NCBI GenBank assembly: GCA_026122235.1
Contig: JAOCZM010000133.1
Span: 2,852,001-2,916,000 of the forward strand
Length of the DNA stretch: 64,000 bases
Reading direction: 5' to 3'
Source: Vinca minor
Lineage: Eukaryota; Streptophyta; Magnoliopsida; Gentianales; Apocynaceae
Made by a program: the position numbers and the translations under genes. This document shows positions 36,018 to 47,689 of the stretch, piece by piece (the first letter of the stretch is position 1; the number at the start of each line of letters is the position of its first letter). The notes below the pieces were generated by a model. It had not been told where the DNA came from and did not search any database. It saw nothing but the letters and a program-made list of their open reading frames with translations.

Positions 36018-36300
36018 AAATGATGAAGAACCAAAGAAATTGGAGCCAAGGAAGCCTCAGTTTCAATTTAATCGGGTCACGCATGTGCAATTTCGTCTAT
36101 TAAATTTTTTAATTAATAAAAATAATAAACTCTCCTGGTCTATTCCCAATTAAAATCCGACCCGACCCGACCGCAAAATTGCAAAATTGAACTCCAATCT
36201 AGATACAAATGTCAATAAACCACTCGTCCTCAGGAAGAACGCTCCAAACAACTTAATTGGTAAGTCTCAACCTAGCTCAGAACATGAAGGATTTCCTTAT

Positions 36301-36647
36301 TGTTGTTATGATATGAGAAAGAAGTCTAATATTTTAGCTATTGGTGGGTCTCGAACCTGAGCAATTTGGAGAATTAATAAAGAAGCGCGGGTCGGGTCTT
36401 GTTCGCGGATTTGATTGACCTGGAGGACTGATGTCTATAAATAGATGATTCCTTAGATATTTTTAGTATCTTTTTGCCAATCTGTTATTGACGGTTACCA
36501 GTTTTCTTCCTCTTCTTTCTCTGTAATTTACAGCTCAATTTCTGCCATTTCTCTCTCTAATTCTTTCTCATTTCTCTTTTTATTCTCTGCTCAAGTGTAA
36601 CTTCTGAATTGATCAATAAAGTTTGAAGGATTGTTCATTACATAACA
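36301..36647 (+). repeat. 5' LTR of a Ty3/Gypsy relic
   Basis: It begins tgttgttatgatatg and ends cattacataaca. A TATAAATA box is at about 36435 and an aataaa at about 36615. The sequence tttggtatcag directly after it is the primer binding site. No 3' LTR is found in the window. The left border is less certain than the right. Confidence 0.65.
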
Positions 36648-36649
36648 TT

Positions 36650-36660
36650 TGGTATCAGTG
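36650..36660 (+). other. Primer binding site, initiator tRNA-Met type
   Basis: tggtatcagtg departs from the canonical TGGTATCAGAGC after nine matching bases. Confidence 0.7.
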
Positions 36661-36680
36661 TCGTCGAACCTTGGACAAAG

Positions 36681-37860
36681 ATGGTGACAACTCGGAATCA
36701 GCTCGGTGAAGCTCAGACGACGGCTGTGCAAGGTCTGTTGCCTACGCCGGAGCTACCAGAGTATCGAATGCCTGATGAACATCAAACTCGGAGGTTAGTA
36801 GATGTGGAAAGTTCTGTGATTAGAATTGATAGACAATTGGAAGAATTTAGATCTGTTTTAACCTTTATAAGTTCATATGTGTTGAACCTAAGAATTTCCC
36901 AAAGTTTGAGGGTAGTGCCCCTAGAGAATGGGCCATACAAGATGACTGTTACTTTAAGGTTCACAAAATACCAGATCACTTGAAATTGGATGTGGCTATG
37001 ACTTACTTCAGAGAAGAGGCCTGTCTGTGGGGCCATAGTTATGTCATGGAACATGGAAGTCAAGATTGGCTTGGTTTTGTTGGAGCATTATATAAGAGGT
37101 TTGATACAATGTCTTTGGCTGGTATTGTGGGGGAGTTTTCTAAGCTAAAGCAGTGCAATGACGTGCAAACATACATGAGGAAGTTTGAAGCCTTGAAGGC
37201 TGTGTTTTTGACAACTGGAACTAGAGCCACACCATAATACTTCATTGACCTCTTTTTGAGTGGACTCAAGGATGAAATAAAGGGGATAGTAAGCATGCAT
37301 AGGCCTAACTCTTTAATGGAAGCTTTCAGATTGTCTGTGGAGCAGGAGATGTATTTGTCTTGTACATCTAAGTCTATCAACAAGTCTACCTATTCCAGCT
37401 ATGCACAGAAGGCTTTATCCTCTACTTTTTAATCTTCTCAAGCTTCTATATCATCCTCTAAACCACCTTATGCATCAGCTTATGTGGCTAAAGCACTTCA
37501 GAATGAACATTTGAGATTCAAAAGGGTGAGTAATGAAGAGATGCAAAGAAGGGATCAAAATCTTTGTTTCAAATGTGAAGAAAAGTACTCTCCCCAACAC
37601 ACATGTTCATTAGTACAAGTCAACATGATTTACTTGTGTGATGATGAATCTATTGAGGATGAAGACCATGAATTGCAAGTTCTACAACCTTATCAAGGTG
37701 GTGAGGCATGTCGTTTTGGGGAATAGGTAGCAGAATTGGCTCATATATCTATGAGTTCCATGTCTCAATTGATTCTCAATTGTGTTCATTATTTCAGCCC
37801 TGAACTTTCTGCGACTGCTTTAGAAAATATAGGCTTAGAAATATTTTCATAGAGTCGGCC
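36681..37860 (+). pseudogene. Ty3/Gypsy gag, broken
   Basis: The frame starts with MVTTRNQLGEAQ. After a frameshift near 36980 it has the gag core AMTYFREEACLWGHSY, WLGFVGALYKRF, EFSKLKQCNDVQTYMRKFEAL, FLSGLKDEI and VEQEMYLS. A zinc knuckle, LCFKCEEKYSPQHTC, follows at about 37560, then a protease-linker-like AELAHISM. Stops occur at about 37235, 37430 and 37723. No RT follows, so the element is truncated just after gag. Confidence 0.85.
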
Positions 37861-38059
37861 TTACTCTTCACTCACATTGGTGGTGTCCTATCAAGAGTAC
37901 CATATTATACTCTACTTGTAAATTACAAGATATAGCCACCATTAAAGCATATAACATAACCTAATCAGTCTCATGTAGGCAGCACTTAGTGCATCCAAGG
38001 ACTGATATGGAATTAGACTCCAAAGTGCTCACGTATGAGTTACATAAAACTTTTGATTT

Positions 38060-41000
38060 GCTATTGAACCTTGTCCATGGGATCTCCAGTCACTAATGTT
38101 AGTTTTTCGATCAAGGTAACTCGATTATTTAAGGCTTTTAAGCCCATTCCCCTCGTTGAGCAGTTAATTTTCTATTTGCTCAAACCTTTAGTAAACGGAT
38201 CCGCAAGATTATCTTTTGATTTCACAAAATCAATAGACATTATACCACTTGATAGCAACTGCCTAATGAAATTATAATGTGTCGAGACTTTCCATTGTAA
38301 ATGAAGCTTTGTGCCCTTGCAATTGCTGCTTGATTGTCATTGTAAAACACAAGAGAGGGGGTGAATTGGGTTTTAACTAAACTTGCTAACTTTTTACAAA
38401 TCTATTCAATGCAAGTGATAGTTTAAGCAAGATGAACAAACCAAAAGCAAAACCCAATAACAAGACAAAGGATTTAGAGTGGTTCGATTCACTTACAATC
38501 TACATCCACTACCTTGAGCCGCACCCAAGGATTTGCAACAACTTCACTACGAAGATTTTACACTTGTGGCTAACTCACTAAGAGTTTTACAAACACAACC
38601 ACAATACAAAGAAACTCACTAAGAGCTTGCCCACACTAAGTAGGACTTTTACAAGAATTACCCAATCACTAAGAAAGGGAATAAAGAAGGGTAATTAAAC
38701 AAAGTTGTTCACTCTTCTAAGTGAAAGATGGATACCTTTGAAGTACATCAATTATAGCTCTTGAACATATGAAGTCCACTCTTTGTCTTGCTTTTTGAAA
38801 GAACACCTTTGAATGATTTAGATCATGGAGATCAAGTGTTTTTTCTTTGAAGGTGTTTAGACTTGATAAGAAATCAATGTAAAATGTATGTGCAAGTCTT
38901 GGAATGTTTCTCTAGCTTTGGAGTATATATACATTTCAAAATAGGCTGAAAATCGAGTCTCCAACGGTCAAATAACGGCTAGAAAGAGCAGAGTTCGGTT
39001 GACCGAACTGACCACTTCGGATGACCTTAACCAAGGTCGGTCGACCGACCTCCCTTATGGTCGACCAAAGCAAGATTACATACCTCTCAGTATCTGCTCG
39101 GTTGATCCGAGCTTGAGCTCGGTTGACCGAACTTCCAAGCTGATTTTTCACACGTTTTGAAATCTTTTGAAGTCTTTTAAAGTCTAAAAGGTTTTCCCAA
39201 AAGGTAACAAGTAAGAACACTTGGAAAACCATTCTAAAAGACTTATCTATGAAATCAAAGGCTTTTTGGATAAGAACACATGTAAAGATCATTTTGAAAC
39301 TTAAGCCTTTTGAAAAACGTGTTTATGAAAACATGCAAGACTAGAGTGTAGAGCTTATGTTCATGAGAGCTTTGGTTAGAGCTATATAAGATAAAGGCTT
39401 ATAACGACAAAGCTAATCTAACCAAACCTAAGTCTTCAATCTTCAATCTTGAAAGATGAGCCTTGAATAATACGACTTTGAATCTTGATCATGGCTTGAT
39501 TGAAGTACTTAGAGCTTCCAATATTAGTTCCGATATTCTATCACAAAGATATAAACATTAGACACAACATCAAGTGTTTGTCCATTATCAAAAACCGAGT
39601 TCGATCGCCCTTAGGGCTAACAATCTCCCCCTTTTTGATTATGACAAACTTTGATGTAATTAGATAGGATATGGACAATTTTAAGTACAAGGAAGCATGG
39701 CAAAAGGATATAAGAACAAATAAGTGTAAAGCTAAGTGCTTATAAGATAAACCAAGATAGAACGAGAAGCATAAGCACTAGCATGTTAAGTTCTTTTGCC
39801 ATATGCATTAGGGACTCTTTGAAGAGCCCTATATCCCAACCAACCTCCTTGCCTCCTTCCTTCCACAATATAGCTTTCTTGTGTGTAATATACATACCTT
39901 CGTTTACACAAGAAGCTAACTTACCATTTTCATCAATGTTGATGTGAGTGCTAAGGATCCTATTACAAAGAACAAGCTCACACAAACATTAGAACTAACA
40001 ATGGTTTGTTATCATCAAAACAACATAGAATATATTGCCCTTCGGGCTAACAGTCATAATGTATGCAAATTGTAGGCACAGGCTTTGGCCACAAATGAAT
40101 ATACTCCAAGAAATGGCGAAGCCACTCAGCTTCTTCACCAACCTTGTCCAACGCAATGAATTCAGATTCCATTGTTGAACGTGCTATTAGAGATTTTTTT
40201 TTTTTTTGAGGATTTCTAAGAAACAGCACCACCCCAAGGGTGGATACATAACCACTTGTTGAATTAGATTCACCGGAATCAGAAATCCAATTTGCATCAC
40301 TATACTAATCCACTACAACTGGATAAGATCCTTAATGAAGAGTATAATCTTTTATCCTATTGAGGTACCCTAATACTCTCAATAATGTTTTTCAATGCTC
40401 GTGTCTAGGATTGCTTGTATAATGACTCATTTTACTAACTGAATAACAATATCAGGTCTTATGCAGTTCATAAAAAACATTATGCTGCAAATTATCTGAG
40501 AGTATTCCATTTGCGAAATACTATTACCAACATTTTTATGCAACACTAGATGTGGGAGAAAATGATTGTTAGCATCTTTAATACCATGTCCTTTTAATAT
40601 TTCAATCACTTTCTCAATAAAGTGAGATTGAGATAAAGCTAGGCCATTTTAAGTTCTCAAAACTTTAATACCTAGAATTACATCAACAACTCCCATATCG
40701 AAGTTTTTATGAGTATATTCTTGGTGTGCTTGATAACTTCATTATTGGATCCAAGAATAAGCATGTCGTCAACATAGAGACATACATTTGTCACATTCGT
40801 TTAACTTGAATCCATTTATACTCATGATTTTGTCAAACTTCTCATGCCATTTCTTAGGAGCTTGTTTAAGTCCATATAATGACTTTACAAGTGTGCACAC
40901 CTTCGATTATTGCCCTTTGACTTGAAAGCCTTCGGGTTGTTCCATGTAAATCTCTTCATTTAATTCACCATTTAGAAATGCAGTTTTTACATCCATTTGA

Positions 41001-42690
41001 TGTATCTGCAAATTATATAGTTAAGCTATAGCAATTAACATCCTTATGGAAGTAATTCTAGATACTGTTGAATAAGTTTCAAAATTGTCTAGACCTTCAT
41101 TTTGTCTAAACCCTTTAACAACCAACCTTGCCTTGTGTCTGTCTATGGAACAATCGGTCTTTAGTTTTCTTTTGAATATCCATTTACATCCGATCGGTTT
41201 ACTTCCAGGTGGAAAATCAATCAACTACGAAGTATGATTGCTCATAATGGACTCAATTTTGCTGTTTACAGCTTCTTTCCAAAATGGATATTGCAGACAC
41301 GACGTTTGAGGTTCATTTTCTAACATGAAAGTTTGACAATCTGGATCAAATCATTTAGAGATATTTATTCTCTTGCTCCTTCTTGGTTCAGCTTTATCTT
41401 CGCTAAAATCATTATTCTCAGAAATCGTGTCCCCTTGATCTTTTATGAGAATCATGATTTGTTTTGCAAGGAAACATTTCCTCAAAAAATTCAGCTTCTC
41501 ATGATTCCATGAGAGTATTAACATGGATATCATTGATTTCAGATTTACGTACCAAAAATCTGAAAGCACTACTTTTCTCAACATATCCAACAAATATGCA
41601 ATCAACCGTTTTCGGTCATAGTCTTATTCATTTTGGTAGAGGTACAACCACCTTAGTAAGACACCCCCACACTTTAAAAAATTTGAAAGATGACGCTCTT
41701 ACTTTCCACAACTCATATGGAACTTTATCTGTCTTTATATGGGGTATACGATTAAGGATGTAGTTAGCAGTTAAAACTGCTTTCCCCCAACAAATTTTGA
41801 ATAAACCTGAACTTATAAGCATGGCATTGACCATTTCATTTTGCTGAGGTGTGTATGGAGTTGTTGTTTGGTGCACAATTCTAAACCTCTCATATAACTC
41901 ATTGGAGGAATTTTTGCATACTCATCTTTTCTATACAAAGAAATTCCCATGGAACTTTTGAGACTGGGATTTAAATCTCTCATTGCATTTTCTATTATCA
42001 AACTTCTTCCTTTTTCCAACTGCCTTAGATTTAGAAGATTCCACCAAATTTGCTTTGACTTCTTTTGGGTCAGAAAGAGAATTATAACTTTTCTGATTGT
42101 CTTCCTCTATTCTCAAGCGAACAATCAAGTCCTCTAAACTCATCTTTTTTCACTTGTGCTTCAAGTAGTTCTTGAAGTCTTTCCACCCATGTGGTAATTT
42201 CTCAATTATTGTTGCAACTTGAAATGATTCACTAAAAGACATCCCTTCAGCCACAATATCATGTTGGATAATATGAATCTCTTGAATCTTACTGATTATA
42301 GTTTGGTATCAACCATTTTGTAATCTAAAATGTTGGCCACCACAAATTTCTTGGTACCGTCATCCTCGGTTTTATACTTATTTTCAAGTGATTCCCATAA
42401 CTCCTTGGTTGTCCCAATATTACAATAAATATTGTAAAGAGTATTAGACCACCCATTGAGTATGTAGTTTCTACACAGGAAGTCAGAATGCTTCCAAGCA
42501 TCAACTGCAGTAATTGTTGTAACATCCAACTCAAATGTGCTAAGCACGGGTTCAACCTCTTTGAGATTTTTAGCAAGATTTAGGGTGGTCAAATAAAATA
42601 GCATCTTATGTTGCCACATTTTAAAGTCATTTCCAGAGAATTTCCAGAAAATTTCTCTGAATTCTCGTGCGCAGAAAGTTGATGAGAAAC
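38060..42690 (-). mobile_element. Ty1/Copia relic, minus strand, with nested insert
   Basis: Reading leftward: gag (42650-42296: SGNDFKMWQHKMLFYL, LWESLENKYKTEDD), integrase (41876-41628: HQTTTPYTPQQNEMVNAML, YILNRIPH), RT (41224-40427: GCKWIFKRKLKTD, RHKARLVVKGFRQ), and RNase H (40232-38060: SLIARSTMESEFIAL, then NDNQAAIARAQSFIYN, SKDNLADPL-like). The RNase H frame is split by a 1.7-kb insert at 38341-40052. Stops are numerous. The 5' LTR is probably 42798-43518; the 3' LTR is not recognised. Confidence 0.88.
38341..40052 (-). mobile_element. SIRE-like LTR element nested in Copia RNase H
   Basis: On the minus strand the insert begins TGTTAGCCCGAAGGGC and ends TTGTGTTTTACA. It is flanked by the perfect 5-bp duplication gtcat (38336-38340 and 40053-40057). 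Inside, at about 39618 (minus strand), a purine run (aaagggggagat) is followed by a second TGTTAGCCCTAAGGGC. The unit therefore looks like a 5' LTR head joined by deletion to the polypurine tract and a complete 3' LTR of about 1.28 kb. No gag/pol survives. Confidence 0.85.
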
Positions 42691-42797
42691 AACCACTGGT
42701 AGACCAACATAAGGAGTAGAAGAATTAGAAATAGGCAAAGCAGTCTCATTTCTAGAATTTGAAATTTTTGCAAATACACTAAATTAAGCCTTAAGAT

Positions 42798-43518
42798 TGT
42801 TGGAACTATTCCTTCATAAATAGTGTATTAATGTAAAAGATAGACAATAAATAAATATTTATTTTATTATCAATGGATATACAAATAGATTCATATACCT
42901 TGTTTTCTTATAAAAGAAATCAGAATACAGTTACAGAGTACTAGAGATTAACGAGTAAGGTATGCCGAAGCAAATCTCCTTAAGGGTAAATTCGCCCTTG
43001 CTATGGTGTCAATAGCTGATAGACGATCACCTCCCAAGATAAAACACTCGTAGTGTAAGAAACGACACTATTATCTCACACTCTCAATCGAGCCAAATAA
43101 GAATTGCACTCAAAGACTTTAGGGAATTTAGCACGAAAGAGAGACACAAACTTTACAAGAAGAAGATTGTTGTTGTTCTATTTGATATACTAGGAAGTGA
43201 ATGAAGAAGTCCTATTTATAGAGTATTGGAATGACCCATCTCAAAGGACACTAGGAACATTCATGTACAAGGATTGAATTGATGAATCTTCATTTAAACC
43301 TCTATACAAGAACCATATGATACATTCATCTTATCTTAAATAAGTTATTTGAATTCCATTAGATTACTTGAACCAAATGTTCAACTCATGAATGCATTTA
43401 ATTTGTGATTCATGACTCCAAGATATTAACACACATACATGTACCTCAAGAATCTATCTTCAAGATTCACACATGTATTTGGATTATACATTGTATTTTT
43501 CCATTCAAACATCCAACA
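42798..43518 (-). repeat. LTR, 721 bp (probably 5' LTR of the Copia relic)
   Basis: The plus-strand sequence runs tgttggaactattcc ... catccaaca with inverted ends. A minus-strand TATAAATA lies near 43215 (tatttatag). The 5-bp flanks aagat and atact do not match, which suits an element LTR rather than a solo LTR. The expected primer site on its left is missing, perhaps deleted. Confidence 0.65.
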
Positions 43519-44113
43519 ATACTGTTCGAAGAAAAAAATAAAAACATGAGTTATTGAAGTCCTTTGGTTCCAAATCTACGTATTAGATAGGATAAGCTTT
43601 TCTTTATGCTCTCTCTTTCTTCCTTTGTAAAATTCATATATCAATAAAATCTTCAAGTTTGATGTACATAAGGCTTCACTCTTTAATTTTGTAAGTTTTT
43701 AATTTTAGTTTTTATTTTACTTTATTTTATTGTTTATATGAGCCTTATAGGCTAAACTCTCTTGTGTTGAATTATGGCTGATTAATGAATATATTGAAAA
43801 TCCATGATGAAGATGTCTTAGGACTAAGGATTTTCTGAAATCTAGCATCATGGCTAGAATATAAGTGAGTATGGAGGATTGTTCCAGGAAACTATGGTCG
43901 AACTACTGTTAAGCCTGTTTAGCCCGTTAAGCTGTGTGAGGTTGAAGGCGTTAGGGCATTGAAAGGTGCTGTGTAATGGCTGTTGAGTCCTGAAATGGCT
44001 TTCCCTACTAACTTAAAGCTATAAAATTACCCATGTATGCTGGAAGCTGATGATCCTGACCCCCTGGTGGAGAAGAAGCCAATCTTTCAAAGGCAGAAAT
44101 AATTGCCAAACAT

Positions 44114-44338
44114 ATGGAAAAGTTGGAGCAAGCTCTAAAAGAGAAAGAATACATGAAGCAGGAGGCAAACTCATCTAAAAGCGGCAGCTCAATGATATCC
44201 TCCAATAGATATAAAGAACTAGAAGATTCGCAAGATCCAAATGATATGTATTTAAATATCAAGGATGTTTTGGCAAGTGCACAAGAATTATTGATGAATA
44301 GATTGGAATATGCTATAAGCAAAAGACAGGATAAGTAG
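44114..44338 (+). CDS. Short coiled-coil reading frame, unknown
   Basis: A 74-codon frame is rich in Lys, Glu and Ser (MEKLEQALKEKEYMKQEA ... DMYLNIKDVLASAQELL). The open phase continues upstream to about 44080 (AEIIAKH). Heptad-like spacing suggests a coiled coil. It lies between LTR fragments, so it could be part of a retroelement or viral-derived protein, but no diagnostic domain is present. Whether it is expressed is unknown. Confidence 0.25.
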   Translation: MEKLEQALKEKEYMKQEANSSKSGSSMISSNRYKELEDSQDPNDMYLNIKDVLASAQELLMNRLEYAISKRQDK

Positions 44339-44457
44339 GAATCTGCTTTTGGGAAGAAAGTTAAAAGACTTTTAGTAAAGTAAGATTCTTTTATAAAGAT
44401 GCTTTAATAAAGCCATTCAATAATGTAAAAATTACTGTTGTTAGATAATTTTTAAGT

Positions 44458-44558
44458 ATAGTTTGAGATCCGCATTTGATTATAAATAGCTGAAAGTCTG
44501 TCTTATCTAATACAACTGTCTGTCCGCTATTTATAATCAAATGCGGATCTCAAACTAT
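44458..44558. repeat. Perfect 32-bp inverted repeat (hairpin)
   Basis: The arm 44458-44489 (atagtttgagatccgcattt...) is exactly complementary to 44527-44558, with a 37-bp loop. Confidence 0.92.
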
Positions 44559-44756
44559 CTTATCTAAAGTTGCTATTGTTGAAAGAAAAGCAAAAAAAAA
44601 AAAAAAAAATAAAGTATAGAAAGAAAAGGTTCTTGAGCACCAACTCAAATTTGAATTTAATCAACAATTTTTCTGGGAATTTAAAGGGGCTTCACAGATG
44701 GGAAAGATCTGAGCCGACAGTGAAGAGAGAGGAGACCAATGTGAAATAGAGTTAGT

Positions 44757-46775
44757 GATGAACCTATATTTTACTATTATTTTGGATCGTTTTTATATTT
44801 GTTTTGTGCTTAGTTGAAAGAAAATAATTTATTAAATTAGTCTTTATAAGTGAATATGTTTAAAACTGTTCTTATAAATTTTATGTACTAATTTTATAAT
44901 ATTTAATACAGGTTAAAGGCATTTTAACAGCAACAAAGAAGTAAACAAGACAAATAAGTTTACTCCAATTCGGAAAAGGGATCAAAATGGAATCAAAAGG
45001 GATCAAATGGAATTAGGAAAGGACTTTGAGTCCTACACGTATTCAGAAGGCTAGGCTTTTCTAACGCCTATACAGTGAGGAGCAAAGCAGCGCTAAAAAT
45101 CATCCATTGTATTGTATATACCACAATATCCCGGAAGAGTCCGGCATGCAACCGTCCCATTGGGACCAGCTCCACTTTTCCCATTAATAAATTCTTTCTC
45201 TTTCATCTGGATCCACTTCTCAAATATTTTTTCTTGCCCTTTCTTCTTCTCCTCTCTCTTTCTCTCTCTTCCTCTTCTATTACAGTTTTTACTAGGTTCA
45301 TCTATTCATTTCTTTTATTATTTTATTTGTTTTTGCAAAACTCAGTTCTCTTCAAGAGGCCTGTAAAATTAAAACTTTTATACTGATTTCTGCTCTGATG
45401 GCTCGTTAAATTTAAATAGAAATGCTACATCATAATTTCAACAAAAGATTTGAATTATTTCAAAATATTTAGAAAAGATATATATTATGATTTACATGTC
45501 AAAAAGCAAGATTTTTTGCCAACTTGAGATTGTAAAAACATTACTTTAGCTTTCTCCACATAAAAATGGTGAAGTAAAATCCAAGTTTTCTTACATCTCC
45601 ATAAAATGTCAAGATTTAAGGGCATTAATCTGGCAGATAATTGGATTAAGGAGGAATTAGAAAGAAAAAAAAAAGGTATGAAGCTATGGAACAAAGATGA
45701 AGAAAATGGAGGAAATAAGGATTTCTCTGTTTTTGGAGGAGATGCGAAGTAGGAGACAGGAGAGAAGATGGTATTGGAAAAAGATAGAGAAAAGAGGGTG
45801 ATTTGATTTGAGGAGGTGAGAGAAATAATTAATTAATTGAGATGAAAGAAAAACAATTTATTAATAGAAAAGGTGGAGCCGGTCCCAATGGGAATGTTCC
45901 ATGCCAGACTTTTCCCAATATCCCCGGTACAGAGAAGTAAAGGTCGGCCATCTAGGCCATCCTCGGCTGGGCTTGGGGCAGGGGATCAAAGAAACGAGCT
46001 CAGAGCTCGGGATCGTTTTGTCATCATGCTACTTCTTTTATTATGTTTATTTATGCTTATTTTTTGCTAAAGTTCTTGCGACTAATATTTTCTTTAAAGG
46101 TCGAAACTTTTATGTATATATTTGATTTCTATTAATTTATGTATCTCGACAATATGGTTAATTGTTATTATTTGTTCTTAATGCTTGCGATTTTCTGATC
46201 AATTATTGCATGAATCTAAATTATTTCTAGAGGCTGAGAAGTTCTATATTTAATTGGATCAAGGATTATAACAACATGACGTAAGAATGACTAGAGATAT
46301 ATTCGATTTCCTTGTGTGGTTTTTAGCGACTAGGAAACAAAAGGTAGGGAAAATCCACGGAGTTTTATGCGGTTTTATGTCTTAAAATCACGTAGAGATA
46401 CGACTGATTTATTATCTAAAGCTAGGAGTTTTTTGCCAAGAGATTGGGTCTAACTTATATTCGGGAATTTCTACCATTAACCTTGTTGAGACTTAAATTA
46501 AGAAATCATTTATTTTATGTAAAAGGAGTAGACTGGATTAGTGGTGTCTGAGTGCATTCGTTATATATATTTTTATCTCATAAAATTGCATGTTCACTTT
46601 ATTTTAATTGTTTTTTCATTATTAGTTTTAATTAATTCATTCATCCTTATCTTGGTTTAAGTTAGGTTACAAGTAATATATTTTCCAGTTAGATACACAA
46701 TCTTCGTTGGGACGATCTCGTACTTACTACTTTATTACTTGTTGATATTTGTGCACTTGCAAATTTCGCATCAGT
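44757..46775 (+). repeat. Ty3/Gypsy LTR-type fragment
   Basis: The right part ends with gttgggacgatctcgtactt, then gttgatatttgtgcacttgc and atttcgcatca. This text is typical of the 3' end of LTRs in Athila/Tat-type plant Gypsy elements, just before the gag leader. No primer site or gag follows. The left border is approximate. An inverted-repeat element at 45119-45929 interrupts it. Confidence 0.5.
45119..45929. mobile_element. Inverted-repeat (MULE-like) element, 0.8 kb
   Basis: Arms of about 88 bp (45119-45206 and 45842-45929) match at roughly three bases in four, including tcccattgggacc and ctccac. No convincing target duplication is seen and the interior has no gene, only a pyrimidine-rich strand and its purine-rich complement. 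Confidence 0.6.
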
Positions 46776-47278
46776 TAGACTCCAGGAGATACATATAACA
46801 TTTTTCCCTAAAATTAGCCAGCAATAACTATATAGCATATGACTGTTAAGCCAATGTCGGTTATTTTCTTTTGCATTCTACTTCGACTTGGAGCTAATTT
46901 TTTTAAGGTTATTTGGATTTTAATTAATTTTCTTTTGCAGGAGCCTCCTACAGAAGGACTTTAAACTCCACTTGGTTTCAGCAGTGTCAGAATTTTTAGT
47001 AGACAATTCAGACGAGCTGCTTAAAATTCACGACCGGCGCCGCCACAACTTTGTTCCCGGCCAATAGCCAACCACCCCTCTCCCCTGCAAAATTCCATTA
47101 AACAAAATAAGGCGGCGAATTAATTGAAATATTTCTAATTGGAAAAGGGTCATTCCTATTGGATTAATTGAAGAAACATTAAAAGAATGTGGATTTATTG
47201 AAGAGATTGGGGATTTGGGGATTAGGGGAGAATTAATATTGGAGTAATGATGAAGATGATTACTTTGCTTAATTTTAT
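46776..47278. other. Gene-free spacer before the Mutator-like element
   Basis: No feature is recognised apart from the left 9-bp target duplication of the following element (taattttat, 47270-47278). A short GC-rich patch lies at 47030-47090. Confidence 0.5.
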
Positions 47279-47689
47279 GAGCGAATTGCCTATTTTAGAC
47301 TTAAACAATTTATACTTTTCGCTTTTTATAATTAAACTTTGTTTTCGACCTTTTGTAGACTTAAACAATTTACGGGTACCCCGATATGAATTTTTTTAAA
47401 ATTTCCGTAAAAAAACTCTCACGTGACATTTTAGACGGGGGTAAATATGTCCAAACAATGAAGTGAAAAAACTCTACCCGACCCATAAAATAAAACCCAC
47501 CCGAATACGAATGGTTGCACGAAATAGGAGTTAAAAAATAACCCTTAATCAGTCTTCCTCATAGACATCAAACCTTTCCTCAGAAGATCACTCAAAAGCC
47601 ACACCATTCTCGTCTTCCTCGGAAGAACACTTTAAAAAAAAGTCTCAAAATACAGAATACTCCTTCTATTATCAACAAAAAAAGGTGGA

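Noticed and set aside
38990..39135. CRISPR-like or operator array of gaccgaac motifs
   Set aside because: Spacing is irregular, the motif is within a retrotransposon LTR, and the DNA is eukaryotic.
44008..44600. Endogenous pararetrovirus fragment
   Set aside because: A coiled-coil frame, a TATA-like tataaag and an inverted repeat are suggestive, but there is no movement-protein, RT or primer-site signal.
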